A stretch of 64,000 nucleotides of DNA from Mycobacterium simiae (GTDB taxonomy: Bacteria > Actinomycetota > Actinomycetes > Mycobacteriales > Mycobacteriaceae): positions 3,968,001-4,032,000 of the forward strand of contig NZ_AP022568.1 of the NCBI RefSeq assembly GCF_010727605.1. The letters are read 5' to 3'. Within the stretch, counting starts at the first letter, position 1. Every line of letters begins with the position of its first letter. The notes beneath the pieces were generated by a model. That model had not been told where the DNA came from and did not search any database. It saw only the letters and a program-made list of their open reading frames with translations. The position numbers were made by a program, and so were the translations under genes. Shown here one piece after another: positions 10,017 through 20,050 of the stretch.

Positions 10017-11140
10017 CCGCACCGACCACTGATATCCGCAAGGGCCTGGCCGGCGTGGTGGTGGACACCACCGCCATTTCCAAGGTGGTGCCGGAGACCA
10101 ATTCGCTGACCTATCGCGGCTATCCGGTACAAGACCTGGCCGCCCACTGCAACTTCGAACAGGTCGCCTTCCTGCTCTGGCGCGGTGAACTACCGACCGA
10201 CTCTGAGCTCGCCCTGTTCAGTCAGCGCGAGCGGGCGAGCCGGCGGGTGGATCGGTCAATGCTGTCGTTGTTGACCAAGCTCCCGGATAACTGCCACCCG
10301 ATGGACGTGGTCCGCACCGCCATCAGCTTCTTGGGCGCCGAGGATCCCGACGAGGACAACGACGCGGCGAACCGCGCCAAATCGCTGCGCATGCTCGCGG
10401 TGCTGCCCACCATCGTCGCGATCGACATGCGCCGCCGCCGCGGCCTGGAACCCATCCCGCCGCACAGCAGCCTGGGATACGCCGAGAATTTTCTGCGGAT
10501 GTGCTTCGGGGAGGTGCCCGAGCCCGAGGTCGTCTCGGCATTTGAGCAGTCGATGATCCTGTACGCCGAACACGGTTTCAACGCGTCGACCTTCGCCGCG
10601 CGGGTGGTGACCTCGACGCGGTCCGACATCTACAGCGCGGTCACCGCCGCCATCGGCGCGCTGAAAGGCACGCTGCACGGCGGTGCCAACGAGGCGGTGA
10701 TGCGCGACATGATCGAGATCGGCGACCCGCTCAATGCGCGGGACTGGTTGCGCGACAAACTTACTCGTAAAGAGAAAATCATGGGCTTTGGGCATCGGGT
10801 CTACAAGAACGGTGACTCCCGCGTGCCGACGATGAAGGCCGCGCTGGCCCGCGTCGCCGCCGTCCGCGACGGGCAGCGCTGGCTGGACATGTACAACATC
10901 CTGGAAGCCGAGATGTTCGCGGCCACCGCCATCAAGCCCAATCTTGACTTTCCGACCGGTCCGGCCTATCACCTGATGGGATTTGACATCGGCTGCTTCA
11001 CCCCGATCTTCGTGATGAGCCGGATCACCGGGTGGACCGCCCACATCATGGAGCAGGCGGCATCGAACGCGTTGATTCGGCCGCTGAGTGCCTACTCCGG
11101 GCGTGAGCAGCGGACCTTGACGTTGCGCCGAACCAGCTAG
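10013..11140 (+). CDS. prpC: 2-methylcitrate synthase
   Basis: A 375-residue citrate synthase-family protein starting at a GTG that overlaps the prpB stop. The catalytic residues align as His222 (LHGGANEA), His262 (MGFGHRVYKNGDSR) and Asp313 (DFPTGPAY). The length and position match PrpC/GltA1 (Rv1131), which condenses propionyl-CoA with oxaloacetate. The 3' end overlaps by 4 bp a convergent small secreted-protein gene. Confidence 0.92.
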   Translation: MTAPTTDIRKGLAGVVVDTTAISKVVPETNSLTYRGYPVQDLAAHCNFEQVAFLLWRGELPTDSELALFSQRERASRRVDRSMLSLLTKLPDNCHPMDVVRTAISFLGAEDPDEDNDAANRAKSLRMLAVLPTIVAIDMRRRRGLEPIPPHSSLGYAENFLRMCFGEVPEPEVVSAFEQSMILYAEHGFNASTFAARVVTSTRSDIYSAVTAAIGALKGTLHGGANEAVMRDMIEIGDPLNARDWLRDKLTRKEKIMGFGHRVYKNGDSRVPTMKAALARVAAVRDGQRWLDMYNILEAEMFAATAIKPNLDFPTGPAYHLMGFDIGCFTPIFVMSRITGWTAHIMEQAASNALIRPLSAYSGREQRTLTLRRTS

Positions 11141-11358
11141 TTCGCGGGTCCGCCGTACTGCCAAACCAGGCTGTGGTCGCCGGTCATGGTCGGGTTGCAC
11201 CACATCGTCCGGCCGTTGGCGTCGTCAGTGGTGGCGTGCAGGGTCGGGCAGGGGTCGCCCGGCACGGGAGCCTCGCCGTACGCGGTTCCGCCGCCGAGCC
11301 AGCCGGCGGCCAAGGTCGCCAGCGCCGCGGCAGCGCCGAGGGCCCAGAATCTGCTCAT
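11137..11358 (-). CDS. Small secreted protein, function unknown
   Basis: A 73-residue product. Residues 1-27 form a signal peptide (Arg, then an Ala/Leu-rich core, then a TAYGEA cleavage region). The mature part of about 45 residues is acidic with two cysteines (DPCPTL and MWCNP) that could form one disulfide. I do not recognise a named family. It is convergent with prpC, with overlapping 3' ends, and its upstream region holds the palindrome in front of the DUF3556 gene. The signal peptide and good RBS (AAGGAGATG) make it a believable gene. Confidence 0.75.
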   Translation of the reverse strand: MSRFWALGAAAALATLAAGWLGGGTAYGEAPVPGDPCPTLHATTDDANGRTMWCNPTMTGDHSLVWQYGGPAN

Positions 11359-11452
11359 GGTGACATCTCCTTAAGCAGGTACCGAAAGCTCACGCTATCC
11401 GGCCGGGAAACTGCGAGCAAAGGATGTCAACTCCGATCCCCAGCGCGCCACC

Positions 11453-11468
11453 CTAGAACGCGTTCTAG
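11453..11468. promoter_or_regulatory. Perfect 16-bp palindrome matching the KstR operator pattern
   Basis: CTAGAACGCGTTCTAG is a perfect palindrome. It fits the TnnAACnnGTTnnA consensus of KstR, the TetR repressor of cholesterol catabolism in mycobacteria. It ends 11 bp before the ATG of the DUF3556 gene and lies about 95 bp from the start of the small secreted protein on the other strand. Binding is inferred from the match only. Confidence 0.65.
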
Positions 11469-11479
11469 TCTGTGGAACC

Positions 11480-13264
11480 ATGGGATTTCTCCAACCCGAA
11501 CTGCCGCAGGTCGACATCGACGAGTGGAGCAAGCTGTCCCGCGGCGAAAAAATCCGGCCGATGGCACAGCACTGGGCCGAGGTCGGCTTCGGAACGCCGG
11601 TCGTGCTGCACCTGTTCTACGTCGGCAAGATTCTGCTCTACATCCTGTTCGCGTGGTTGTTGGCGGTACCCACCACCCGCGGCTTGGCTTTCACCCACGT
11701 CACGTCGTGGTACGCCGAGCCGATCGTGTTCGAGAAGGTCGTGCTCTACACGATGCTGTTCGAAGTCGTCGGGCTGGGTTGTGGCTTCGGGCCGCTGAAC
11801 AACCGCATCAGGCCGCCGTTGGGTTCGATCCTGTATTGGCTGCGGCCCGACACCATCCGATTGCCCCCCTGGCCGAATCGCGTGCCGGGGACCCGGGGCA
11901 CCGCCCGCACCCTGCTCGACTGCGCGCTCTACGGGCTGCTGCTGTTGTTGCTCTTCCTCACGCTGTTCGCCGACGGCACTGGCCCGGTGCCGGAGCTGGG
12001 TAGCCAGGTCGGGATGATCCCCACCTGGCGGATCGTGCTGATACTGGTCGTGCTCGGTGTGCTCGGGCTGCGGGACAAGGTGATCTTCCTGGCCGCTCGG
12101 GGCGAGGTGTACGCGTCGCTGGCGCTGACGTTCCTGTTCGGCGGTGTCGACACGATCGTTGCCGCCAAGCTGGTGTTCATGGTCATCTGGATCGGTGCGG
12201 CGACATCCAAACTGAACAAGCACTTTCCGTTCGTGATGTCGACGATGATGTCCAACAACCCGGTCTTTCGGCCCCGATTCATCAAGCGACTGTTCTTCGA
12301 AAATTTCCCTGACGATCTGCGGCCGGGGCGGTTATCGCGGGTGTTCGCCCACGTGAGCACATTCGTCGAAATGTGCGTGCCCATCGCGCTGTTCGTCTCG
12401 CACGGCGGCTGGCCGACGGCCGTGGCGGCGACCGTCATGGTGATCTTCCACTTGGGCATCCTGACCGCCATCCCGATGGGTGTGCCGCTGGAGTGGAACG
12501 TGTTCATGATCTTCGGCGTACTCGCGCTGTTCGTCGGGCACGTCCATACCGGGCTGACCGCGCTGAAAAACCCGGTGCCGGTGGCGATTTTCATCTCGTT
12601 GCTCGCGGGAATCGTAATCTTGGGCAACCTGTTTCCCCGCAAGATCTCATTTCTATCCGGCATGCGGTACTACGCGGGCAACTGGGACACCACGCTGTGG
12701 TGCATCAAGCCGTCGGCGGACAAGAAGATCAACCACAACATCGTCTCGATCGCCAGCATGCCGGCGGCCCAGCTGGAGCGGGTATACGGCAAGGAACGCG
12801 CGCAGATCCCGATGTATCTCGGATATGCGTTCCGCGCCATGAACACTCACGGTCGGGCGCTATTCACGTTGGCACACCGGGCGATGGCCGGCCAGAACGA
12901 GGACGATTACGTCATCACCGACGGTGAGCGGATCTGTAGCACCGCCGTCGGGTGGAACTTCGGCGACGGACATATGCACAACGAGCAGCTGATCGCCGCA
13001 ATGCAGCAGCGCTGCGGCTTTCTGTCCGGCGAGGTGCGGGTGGTGCTACTTGACGCGCAGCCGATCCACAAGCAGACCCAGACCTACCGGCTGGTGGACG
13101 CCGCGACCGGCGAATTCGAGCGGGGCATCGTCAAGGTCGCCGACATGGTGACCCGCCAGCCCTGGGCCGACGACGTGCCGGTCCAGGTGCTGACGGACAC
13201 CGGTGCGCAGCCCTCACCCTCCACTTCCGTCGACGACGCACGCGAAGAGGCGCGCGAGGACTAG
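11480..13264 (+). CDS. DUF3556 integral membrane protein (Rv1132 type)
   Basis: A 594-residue protein. It has at least eight hydrophobic helices between about residues 45 and 390 and a soluble C-terminal third with an Asp/Glu-rich tail ([10 protein letters not shown]). The opening [16 protein letters not shown] and the length agree with the mycobacterial DUF3556 family (Rv1132, about 576 residues). No enzymatic motif is evident and the substrate is unknown. The start lies only 11 bp after a KstR-like palindrome, so transcription may begin at or within that element with a very short leader. It converges on metE with a 4-bp overlap of stop codons. Confidence 0.85.
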   Translation: MGFLQPELPQVDIDEWSKLSRGEKIRPMAQHWAEVGFGTPVVLHLFYVGKILLYILFAWLLAVPTTRGLAFTHVTSWYAEPIVFEKVVLYTMLFEVVGLGCGFGPLNNRIRPPLGSILYWLRPDTIRLPPWPNRVPGTRGTARTLLDCALYGLLLLLLFLTLFADGTGPVPELGSQVGMIPTWRIVLILVVLGVLGLRDKVIFLAARGEVYASLALTFLFGGVDTIVAAKLVFMVIWIGAATSKLNKHFPFVMSTMMSNNPVFRPRFIKRLFFENFPDDLRPGRLSRVFAHVSTFVEMCVPIALFVSHGGWPTAVAATVMVIFHLGILTAIPMGVPLEWNVFMIFGVLALFVGHVHTGLTALKNPVPVAIFISLLAGIVILGNLFPRKISFLSGMRYYAGNWDTTLWCIKPSADKKINHNIVSIASMPAAQLERVYGKERAQIPMYLGYAFRAMNTHGRALFTLAHRAMAGQNEDDYVITDGERICSTAVGWNFGDGHMHNEQLIAAMQQRCGFLSGEVRVVLLDAQPIHKQTQTYRLVDAATGEFERGIVKVADMVTRQPWADDVPVQVLTDTGAQPSPSTSVDDAREEARED

Positions 13265-15561
13265 GCGCCCGCGCGGACCTCCCGGGCGGCGGCGACCATG
13301 TTGTGCAGCGACGCCTTCACCTCGTCGGGGTTGCGGGTCTTCAGCCCGCAGTCGGGGTTGACCCACAGCCGTTCGGCGGGCACCGCCCGCAGCGCGGCGC
13401 GCAATGACTCGGCCATTTCCGAGGTGCTGGGCACCCGCGGGGAATGGATGTCGTAGACGCCCGGGCCCACGCTGTTGGCGAAGCCGACCGCGTTCAGGTC
13501 GTCCAGCACCTCCATGTGTGAGCGGGCCGCCTCGATGGACGTCACGTCGGCGTCCAGGTCGGCGATCGCGCCGATCACGTCGCCGAATTCCGAGTAGCAC
13601 AGGTGCGTGTGGATTTGGGTGGAGTCGGCGACGCCGGAGGTGGCCAACCGGAAAGATCCGACAGCCCAACGCAAATACTCCTCTTGGTCGGACCGGCGCA
13701 GCGGCAACAGCTCGCGCAGCGCCGGCTCGTCGACCTGGATGACCGCGATGCCGGCGGCCTCCAAATCCACCGTCTCCTCGCGAATCGCCAGGGCGACCTG
13801 ATGCGCGGTGTCAGCCAGCGGCTGGTCGTCGCGGACGAACGACCAGGCCAGGATTGTCACCGGCCCGGTCAACATGCCCTTGACCGGTTTGTCGGTCAGC
13901 GACTGCGCGTACTGAGCCCACTGCACCGTCATCGGATGCCGGCGCATCACGTCGCCGTACAGCACCGGCGGCCGCACACAGCGGCTGCCGTAAGACTGCA
14001 CCCAGCCGTTCTTGGTCGCGAAAAAGCCGTCCAGTTGCTCGGCGAAGTACTGCACCATGTCGTTGCGTTCGGGCTCCCCGTGCACCAGCACGTCGAGTCC
14101 GAGCTCCTCTTGCAGCTTGATGACGTCGGCGATCTCCTGCTTCATCCTGCGGTCGTACTCGGTCTCGTCGATGTCGCCGGCGACCAGAGCGGCGCGAGCC
14201 TTACGGATCTCGACCGTTTGCGGGAAGGATCCGATCGTGGTGGTCGGCAGCGGCGGCAGGTGCAGGCGTTCGTCTTGGTTGGCGCGGCGTTGCGCCGCGT
14301 CACCGCGGTGCGTGCCGGAGGCGAGGATCGAGTCGATCCGGGCCCGCAGCTCATCGTCGTGCAGCCGAGGGTCCTTCCGGCGCGAGGCCACCGCCGCGTT
14401 GGAGGCCGCGATCTCGTCGGCGATCTCCTTTGACAAGGTGTCGCGCCCCTGGTGCAGGGCGCGGGCCAGCGTCACCACCTCGCCGACCTTCTCCTGCCCA
14501 AACGCCAGCCAGCTGCGCAGCGCATCGTCGAGCCCGGTCTCGGGCTGCAGCGAGTAGGGCACATGCAGGGTCGAACAGGATGTCGAGACCGCGACGTGGG
14601 CCACCGAATCCCGCAGCACCGCAAGCTTGCCCAGCGCCGCTTCGAGATCGGTACGCCAGATATTGCGCCCGTCGACGACACCGGCCACCAGCGTCTTGCT
14701 GGCGAGCTCGGGCACCCCCGCGACCGCGGTGTCCGCCCCGTACACGAGATCGACACCGATCGCCTCGACGGGGGTACGGGCCAGCGCGGCCAGCGAATCG
14801 CCCGGATCGCCGAAGTACGTGGCGACGTAGATGGCGGGCCGATTGCTGACCCTGCCGAGCGCGTTGTAGACCGCTTCGGCCAGCGCGGGCGCATCGGGAG
14901 AGATGTCGGTGACCAAGGCCGGCTCATCGATTTGCACCCACTGCGCACCTCCAACAGACGGGTCTGCGAGCAGCGACAGCAGCTCGGAATAGATGCCCAC
15001 CAGCTCCTGCAAGCGCTCGATCGGTGCGCCGCCACCCCGAACATCATTGACGGCCTTGCTCAGCAACAGGAACGTGATAGGCCCGATGACGACCGGGCGC
15101 GCGGGAATCCCTTGGTCGAGAGCCTCTTTCAGTTCGGAGAGCACCTTGTCTGGGTTCAGCGTGAACTTCGTTGCCGGTTCGATCTCGGGAACGATGTAGT
15201 GATAGTTGGTGTCGAACCATTTGGTCATTTCCAGCGGTGCGACATCTTGGTTGCCGCGCGCGGCGGCGAAGTAGCGATCCAGATCATCGGGGACCTGCGC
15301 GGCCCGGGCCGGCAACGCGCCCAGCATGACCGCGGTGTCGAGCACCTGGTCGTAGTAGGAAAAGGTGTTGACCGGCACCGAGTCCAGGCCGGCATCGACC
15401 AGCCCCTTCCAGGTGTCGCGGCGCAGCGCTGCGGCCACGTTTTCCAGGTCGGCCCGGCTGGTGCGTCCGGCCCAGTAGCCTTCGGTCGCGCGCTTGAGTT
15501 CGCGTTTCGGTCCAATGCGCGGCGAGCCGACAACCGTGGCGGTGAATGCTTGAGCGGTCAC
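13261..15561 (-). CDS. metE: Cobalamin-independent methionine synthase
   Basis: A protein of 766 residues using the GTG at 15559-15561, which has an AAGGA ribosome binding site. The longer open frame to 15756 runs into the riboswitch and is not coding. MetE transfers the methyl group of methyltetrahydropteroyl-triglutamate to homocysteine. Conserved parts include [18 protein letters not shown]-like [10 protein letters not shown] and the zinc site: [12 protein letters not shown] (His and Cys), with the second Cys in [11 protein letters not shown]. The leader of about 340 nt holds a cobalamin riboswitch, so expression should fall when vitamin B12 is available and MetH can take over. Confidence 0.95.
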   Translation of the reverse strand: MTAQAFTATVVGSPRIGPKRELKRATEGYWAGRTSRADLENVAAALRRDTWKGLVDAGLDSVPVNTFSYYDQVLDTAVMLGALPARAAQVPDDLDRYFAAARGNQDVAPLEMTKWFDTNYHYIVPEIEPATKFTLNPDKVLSELKEALDQGIPARPVVIGPITFLLLSKAVNDVRGGGAPIERLQELVGIYSELLSLLADPSVGGAQWVQIDEPALVTDISPDAPALAEAVYNALGRVSNRPAIYVATYFGDPGDSLAALARTPVEAIGVDLVYGADTAVAGVPELASKTLVAGVVDGRNIWRTDLEAALGKLAVLRDSVAHVAVSTSCSTLHVPYSLQPETGLDDALRSWLAFGQEKVGEVVTLARALHQGRDTLSKEIADEIAASNAAVASRRKDPRLHDDELRARIDSILASGTHRGDAAQRRANQDERLHLPPLPTTTIGSFPQTVEIRKARAALVAGDIDETEYDRRMKQEIADVIKLQEELGLDVLVHGEPERNDMVQYFAEQLDGFFATKNGWVQSYGSRCVRPPVLYGDVMRRHPMTVQWAQYAQSLTDKPVKGMLTGPVTILAWSFVRDDQPLADTAHQVALAIREETVDLEAAGIAVIQVDEPALRELLPLRRSDQEEYLRWAVGSFRLATSGVADSTQIHTHLCYSEFGDVIGAIADLDADVTSIEAARSHMEVLDDLNAVGFANSVGPGVYDIHSPRVPSTSEMAESLRAALRAVPAERLWVNPDCGLKTRNPDEVKASLHNMVAAAREVRAGA

Positions 15562-15700
15562 AATATTCGTCCTTCGATCGGCGTGGTGGTCACCGCCGGC
15601 GGACGTGCAGCCGATCCGTAGCGGAGCGCACCCCATCTTCGTAGAGGTACTAACCCGCCAACGGGTGCAGCCAAACGCCCATTCCTCGAGGCGATGAGCC

Positions 15701-15721
15701 GCCGGGCGCGGCGCGCCCGGC
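15701..15721 (-). terminator. GC-rich hairpin, expression platform of the metE riboswitch
   Basis: GCCGGGCGC and GCGCCCGGC form a 9-bp stem around a 3-nt loop directly downstream (minus strand) of the cobalamin aptamer. There is no U-tract, as is usual for mycobacterial terminators. It may act as a terminator or an anti-folding element about 140 nt before the metE start. Confidence 0.55.
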
Positions 15722-15905
15722 ACAACTGGCAGGTCTCCGGACTCGCAGGCGCGCACCCGGGGGCGCTCCTACTGGCCGTCGCTTCCCAGTCATCTCGACC
15801 AGTGCTTGTGACGGCGGTCGTTCCTGCATACCGTTGCGGGACAGTCCCGGATTCTCACCGGGTTCCCTCTCGCGAAGCGCGACCAACCTTTGCCTCGCTC
15901 GATGC
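15722..15905 (-). ncRNA. Cobalamin (B12) riboswitch upstream of metE
   Basis: Reading the minus strand, the region contains the class hallmarks in order: GGGAACCCGGTGAGAATCC, then ACTGTCCCGCAACGGT, a CACTGGTC-GACTGGGAAG pair, and the 3' closing segment CTGCGAGTCCGGAGACCTGC. This is the cobalamin aptamer found upstream of metE in mycobacteria, where it represses metE in the presence of B12. The edges are approximate because they were judged by motif and not by a covariance model. Confidence 0.92.
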
Positions 15906-15954
15906 CCGCGCCGCGGGCGCGGCGCGTGCAGACCAGCTGCGCGATGCAGTTTAG

Positions 15955-16596
15955 TCAGCCCGCCACCGCCTGTGCGATCGGGATGTCGCCGTTGTTGAAT
16001 TCGATGGTCCGCCGGATGGTCGAATCGTCGGCCAGCGCCGCGGCGGCAACGAGCGCGACGTCGGCCCGGGACACCTCGCCCTTTCCTTCTCCGAGCACAA
16101 TCTCGCCCGTCGGCGGCTCCAGCGTCAGCCGGCCGGGACCCAGAATCGTCCAATCCAGGTCACTGTCGCGCAGATGAGCATCCGCGGCGGCCTTGGCCTC
16201 GGCGTAGGCGAAGAACGGGTTATCCTGTGGCACACCGTGATCCGGCCCAGCGCCGAAGTAGGACACCATCACAAACCGCGTGACGCCGGCCTGCGCGGCG
16301 GCGGCGATAACCCGGACCGCCGCGTCCCGGTCGACGGCGTAGGTCCGCGCCGGGTTGCCGCCCCCGGCCCCGGCCGCGAAGACGACCGCGTCATGCCCGG
16401 CCAGCAGGTCGGCCAGCGCGTCGGTGTCGAGCTGTTCGATGTCGGCCACCACCGGCTCGGCGCCGGTGGCGGCGACGTCGTCGGAGTGATCGGGATTGCG
16501 GAAGACGGAGCTCACCTGGTCATTACGGTCGGTCAGGATGCGAGCCAGCTGCAGGGCGACCTTGCCGTGGCCGCCGATGACGATGATCCGTGCCAT
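15955..16596 (-). CDS. NAD(P)-binding atypical short-chain dehydrogenase (NmrA/SDR5 type)
   Basis: A 213-residue protein with an N-terminal Rossmann motif GGHGKVALQLARIL (residues 8-21) and the atypical SDR segment FVMVSYFGAG. It is followed by FAYAEAKAAAD, where the usual YxxxK is replaced by Y-A-E-A-K. It belongs to the NAD(P)H-binding group that includes flavin reductases and UDP-sugar-like epimerases; the substrate is unknown. It ends about 50 bp before the 5' edge of the riboswitch on the same strand and starts 31 bp after the TetR gene ends, so it probably shares a transcript with that regulator. Confidence 0.8.
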   Translation of the reverse strand: MARIIVIGGHGKVALQLARILTDRNDQVSSVFRNPDHSDDVAATGAEPVVADIEQLDTDALADLLAGHDAVVFAAGAGGGNPARTYAVDRDAAVRVIAAAAQAGVTRFVMVSYFGAGPDHGVPQDNPFFAYAEAKAAADAHLRDSDLDWTILGPGRLTLEPPTGEIVLGEGKGEVSRADVALVAAAALADDSTIRRTIEFNNGDIPIAQAVAG

Positions 16597-16627
16597 GTGT
16601 CCGACGGTACGCGTTGCGGCGGCCGGG

Positions 16628-17188
16628 TCAGCTAGCTCGCAGTCCCTCGATGGCGAGGTCCATGATTCGTTTGGCTTGCCGCTTTCCCGCTGCCCCTTCG
16701 CCGACCCGCCACAGAAAACTCATCAGCAGCAGTACATCAGCGGGGTCGAGGTCGGGCCGCAGCGAGCCGTCGGTCTTGCAGGCATCGAGCAGCTGACCGA
16801 CCGCGGCGACAACGGGTGCGTACGTTTCGTCGATCGCATGCTGCAGCGCCGCACTGTTGAGTGCGTCGCCCAAACCGTGTTTGAGACGGACATAGTCGGC
16901 GAGGTTGAGAAACCACAAGCGGAACGCCTCCAACGGCGCGCGAGACCGCAGCAGTTTGGGGACCGATCCCACGAGTCGTTGGACGTCGTGCCGGTATACC
17001 GCCAGGACCAACGCTTCGCGGGTGGGGAAGTGGCGATATAGGGTTCCCGCCCCGACGCCCGCGCGTTTGGCGATCTCGTTGAGTGAGGTCGCTCCCGACT
17101 CCGTGAAGGCGTCGTGCGCCACTTCAATGATGTGCTCTCGGTTACGTAGGGCGTCGGCGCGGATGCGCGTGTCGGCCTCGTCCGCCAC
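16628..17188 (-). CDS. TetR-family repressor
   Basis: A 186-residue protein starting at GTG behind an AGGAGG box. The N-terminal DNA-binding domain is typical (IIEVAHDAFTESGATSLNEI, then the recognition helix region VGAGTLYRHFPTREAL). The ligand-binding C-terminal part resembles the SbtR/TetR_C group that ends in RVGEGAAGKRQAKRIMD. It sits upstream of the NAD(P)-binding SDR gene and downstream of the TrpB2-like gene, all on the minus strand. It is one candidate for the protein that binds the paired palindromes 3 kb away in front of the aldo-keto reductase gene. Confidence 0.85.
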   Translation of the reverse strand: MADEADTRIRADALRNREHIIEVAHDAFTESGATSLNEIAKRAGVGAGTLYRHFPTREALVLAVYRHDVQRLVGSVPKLLRSRAPLEAFRLWFLNLADYVRLKHGLGDALNSAALQHAIDETYAPVVAAVGQLLDACKTDGSLRPDLDPADVLLLMSFLWRVGEGAAGKRQAKRIMDLAIEGLRAS

Positions 17189-17288
17189 AGGTCGACACCT
17201 CCTTTGGTCGCCGGAAACGCTGCGCTGCCGTGTCGAGCATAAGTGGAGATCATTCCGGTTCGATCACCATGCTTGCCGGCTTGTGCCA

Positions 17289-18587
17289 TCATTCGTCGGG
17301 CAGACGGTCGTGAAAGTAGTCGTCGTAGGCGGCCAAGTCGAGTAGGCCATGGCCGGAATAGTTGAACAGGATGACGGTCTGCTGCTGCGTACGTCGCGCG
17401 GCCAGCGCGGTGTCGATTACGCCCCGAATAGCATGCGCGGTCTCCGGCGCCGGGATCATGCCTTCGGCGCGTGCGAACCGCACGGCCGCCTCGAGCACGG
17501 AGGCCTGCGGGTAGGCAACCGCTTCAATCCAGTGGTGTTGCACAAGATTGGACACGATCGGCGCCGCACCGTGGTAGCGCAAGCCCCCGGCGTGGGTGGC
17601 CGGCGGAATGAAGTCACGTCCGATCGTGTGCATCCACAGTCGCGGCGTGAGACCGGCGCTGTCACCGGAGTCGTACCGCAACATGCCTTCTGTCAGCGAC
17701 GGACAGGACTGCGGTTCGACCGCTATTAGGCGAGGCCTGTTCGCTTCGGGGGCGTGCGGTTGCAGAAACGGCAGGGCGAGGCCGGCGAAATTCGAGCCCC
17801 CGCCGCACGCCGCGACGATGACATCCGGATCCGTCTCACCCGCGAGCTCCAGTTGCTGCTTGGCCTCCAGCCCAATGACCGTCTGATGCAACAGCACGTG
17901 GTTCAGCACGGATCCGAGCGCATAGTGCGTATCCGGACGCAATAACGCCTCTTCGACGGCTTCACTGATCGCGATCCCCAGGGAACCGGGGCTGTCCGGA
18001 TGCTGTTGCCTGACCGCGCGCCCTGCGTCGGTGGTCGCAGACGGACTTGCAATCACCTCGGCACCCCATGTCTCCATCAGGATGCGGCGGTACGGCTTCT
18101 GCCGGTGTGATGCGGCGACCATAAAGACGTGACAATCCAAGCCGAGCAGTTGGCACGCCATCGACAGGGCGCTGCCCCACTGTCCGGCACCGGTCTCGGT
18201 GGTGATCCGCCGAATGCCTTCCGCCTTGTTGTAGTACGCCTGGGCGACGGCAGTATTCGACTTGTGTGAGCCGGCAGGCGATACCGACTCGTCCTTGAAG
18301 TAGATCCGGGCCGGCGTGTCCAGACACCGTTCGAGCCGTCTGGCTCGCACCAATGGCGTTGGACGCCATAGCCTTAAGATGTCGAGCACTGGACCCGGCA
18401 TATCTATCCAGCTTTCGGCGGACGTCTCTTGGTCGATCAGGGCGGCGGGAAACAACTCAGCGAGATCTGCGGGGTCGACTTCGCGTTCGAGGATCGGATG
18501 CCGCGGTGCTGCGAGCGGTGCAGGTAGGCAGGACAGGACATTGAACCATGCGGAGGGCATCTGTTCAGGTTTCAACACATAACGCAA
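17289..18587 (-). CDS. TrpB2-type tryptophan synthase beta-like PLP enzyme
   Basis: I place the start at a TTG (18585-18587), because GAGGAG lies 7 nt before it; this gives 432 residues, the usual TrpB2 length. The open frame itself reaches 18722. PLP-enzyme marks are GSHKSNTAVAQAYYNKA (Lys for the Schiff base) and the phosphate cup GGGSNFAG. ETGAGQWGSAL is the TrpB E-T-G-A-G-Q motif. TrpB2 proteins condense indole and serine and usually lack a TrpA partner; none is seen here. It may salvage indole or act on another nucleophile. Neighbouring redox enzymes and regulators suggest an accessory island. Confidence 0.85.
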   Translation of the reverse strand: MRYVLKPEQMPSAWFNVLSCLPAPLAAPRHPILEREVDPADLAELFPAALIDQETSAESWIDMPGPVLDILRLWRPTPLVRARRLERCLDTPARIYFKDESVSPAGSHKSNTAVAQAYYNKAEGIRRITTETGAGQWGSALSMACQLLGLDCHVFMVAASHRQKPYRRILMETWGAEVIASPSATTDAGRAVRQQHPDSPGSLGIAISEAVEEALLRPDTHYALGSVLNHVLLHQTVIGLEAKQQLELAGETDPDVIVAACGGGSNFAGLALPFLQPHAPEANRPRLIAVEPQSCPSLTEGMLRYDSGDSAGLTPRLWMHTIGRDFIPPATHAGGLRYHGAAPIVSNLVQHHWIEAVAYPQASVLEAAVRFARAEGMIPAPETAHAIRGVIDTALAARRTQQQTVILFNYSGHGLLDLAAYDDYFHDRLPDE

Positions 18588-18793
18588 CGAGTTGTCTCCT
18601 CTCGAGTGAAGGCGTGAGAGCGCAGCCGGCAGGGGCATGGGATCACTCGACGGATCACCAACCGGGCCGAACGTATTCCGCAACGGGGTGCGGACCGGTT
18701 TCGACGCCGGGCCGTCAACCACGGTGAGCCGCGCGGCATGTCGTGTGCGTGGTTTACCTGTCCCGGCGCAGCGGTCCGGACGGTTGCGAATCG

Positions 18794-19843
18794 CTAACCG
18801 GCCGCGGATAACTGGGGTATCCGCGCGATAATCTCTTGCAGCTGAGCATCATCCGAGATGCCCTGGAAGTCGTAACGTGGCGTATACGCGGCTTCCAACG
18901 CCTGCACTTCGGTGTCGGTGAGGTCGATCTCGAGGGAGGCGACAGCTTGGTCGATTTGCCCGACGTTGCTTGCTCCGACAATGGGTGCTGTCACTACGGG
19001 TTTGCTATGCAGCCAGGCGAGTGCCACTTGGGCCCGGCTGACACCGCGCGCCGCGGCAACTGCGCCGACCGCGTCGATGATGGCTTTGTCGGACGACTCA
19101 TCGGCCGTGCGATAGAGCATGTCGGCAAACCCGTCATTGGACGATCGCGGGGTGGCCTTGGCGTCCTCCCAGGATCGCGCCAGCCTTCCGCGCGCCAACG
19201 GACTCCAAACAATCGTTCCGACGCCCTCATCGAGGCACAGCGGGATCATCTCCCGTTCCTCCTCGCGAGCCAGCAGATTGTAGTGATCCTGCATCGAGAT
19301 GAATCTCGCCCAATTGTGGGTCTGCTGCAGATGAAGGGCCTTGGCGAACTCCCAGGCCGGCATGGACGATGCCCCGAGATAGCGAACCTTGCCGGCCTTC
19401 ACCAGGTCGTGAAGTGCTTCGAGTGTCTCCCCCAATGGGGTGCAGTGATCGTTGCGGTGTATCTGGTACAGGTCGATGTAGTCGGTACCGAGCCGGCGTA
19501 GCGAATGATCGATCTCGGTCATAATCGCCTTGCGGCTCAACCCCTTCCCATTTGGTCCTGGGCGCATCGGGTGTCTCAGTTTCGTCGCGATCACCACCTC
19601 GTCACGGTCGGCGAAGTCGTGCAGGGCGCGTCCAAGGATCTCTTCGCTGCTGCCCTGCGAGTACATGTTCGCGGTGTCGAAAAAGTTGATTCCGGATTCG
19701 AGGGCATGTCTGATCAGTGGACGAGCTTGGTCTTCGGGCAGCGACCAGATGGGGTGGCCACGGTGCGGATCGCCGTAGGTCATCGCGCCAATCGCGATGG
19801 GGGATACGTCCAGTCCCGAACTGCCTAGTTTGCGGTATTGCAA
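18794..19843 (-). CDS. Aldo-keto reductase
   Basis: A 349-residue protein starting at TTG with AGGAGG 10 nt upstream. The AKR tetrad is visible as Asp56 and Tyr61 (FFDTANMYSQG), Lys88 (ATKLRHP) and His129 (YQIHRNDH). The fold is the AKR11/YghZ-like branch of about 330-350 residues that reduces aldehydes and ketones with NADPH. The promoter holds two mirror-image copies of a 14-bp operator-like element, so expression is probably under tight repression. It is divergent from an AraC regulator. Confidence 0.88.
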   Translation of the reverse strand: MQYRKLGSSGLDVSPIAIGAMTYGDPHRGHPIWSLPEDQARPLIRHALESGINFFDTANMYSQGSSEEILGRALHDFADRDEVVIATKLRHPMRPGPNGKGLSRKAIMTEIDHSLRRLGTDYIDLYQIHRNDHCTPLGETLEALHDLVKAGKVRYLGASSMPAWEFAKALHLQQTHNWARFISMQDHYNLLAREEEREMIPLCLDEGVGTIVWSPLARGRLARSWEDAKATPRSSNDGFADMLYRTADESSDKAIIDAVGAVAAARGVSRAQVALAWLHSKPVVTAPIVGASNVGQIDQAVASLEIDLTDTEVQALEAAYTPRYDFQGISDDAQLQEIIARIPQLSAAG

Positions 19844-19869
19844 AGTCCTGTTCCTCCTGATTGCATTAG

Positions 19870-19918
19870 CGGAGAGTTCTCCGAATCGTTGGGTGATAAG
19901 TTACCGGAGAACTCTCCG
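19870..19918. promoter_or_regulatory. Paired operator-like elements between aldo-keto reductase and araC-type gene
   Basis: CGGAGAGTTCTCCG at 19870-19883 and its exact reverse complement CGGAGAACTCTCCG at 19905-19918 are themselves near-palindromic and lie 35 bp apart centre to centre. That is about three to four helical turns, so two repressor dimers could sit on related faces. The first element begins 26 bp upstream of the aldo-keto reductase start. A TetR-type protein is the likely binder. Confidence 0.65.
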
Positions 19919-20050
19919 ATTCTCAAGGTGGGGTGAGTTGGTGGGGTACCGCCTGTGTGGCAGCTGTGCCGGCGATACGCGCGGCTGGGTATTGTCGATG
20001 TGTTGGCGATGTGGTGCGGGAACGTGGACGCGATCGCCGGGAATGGGGAA

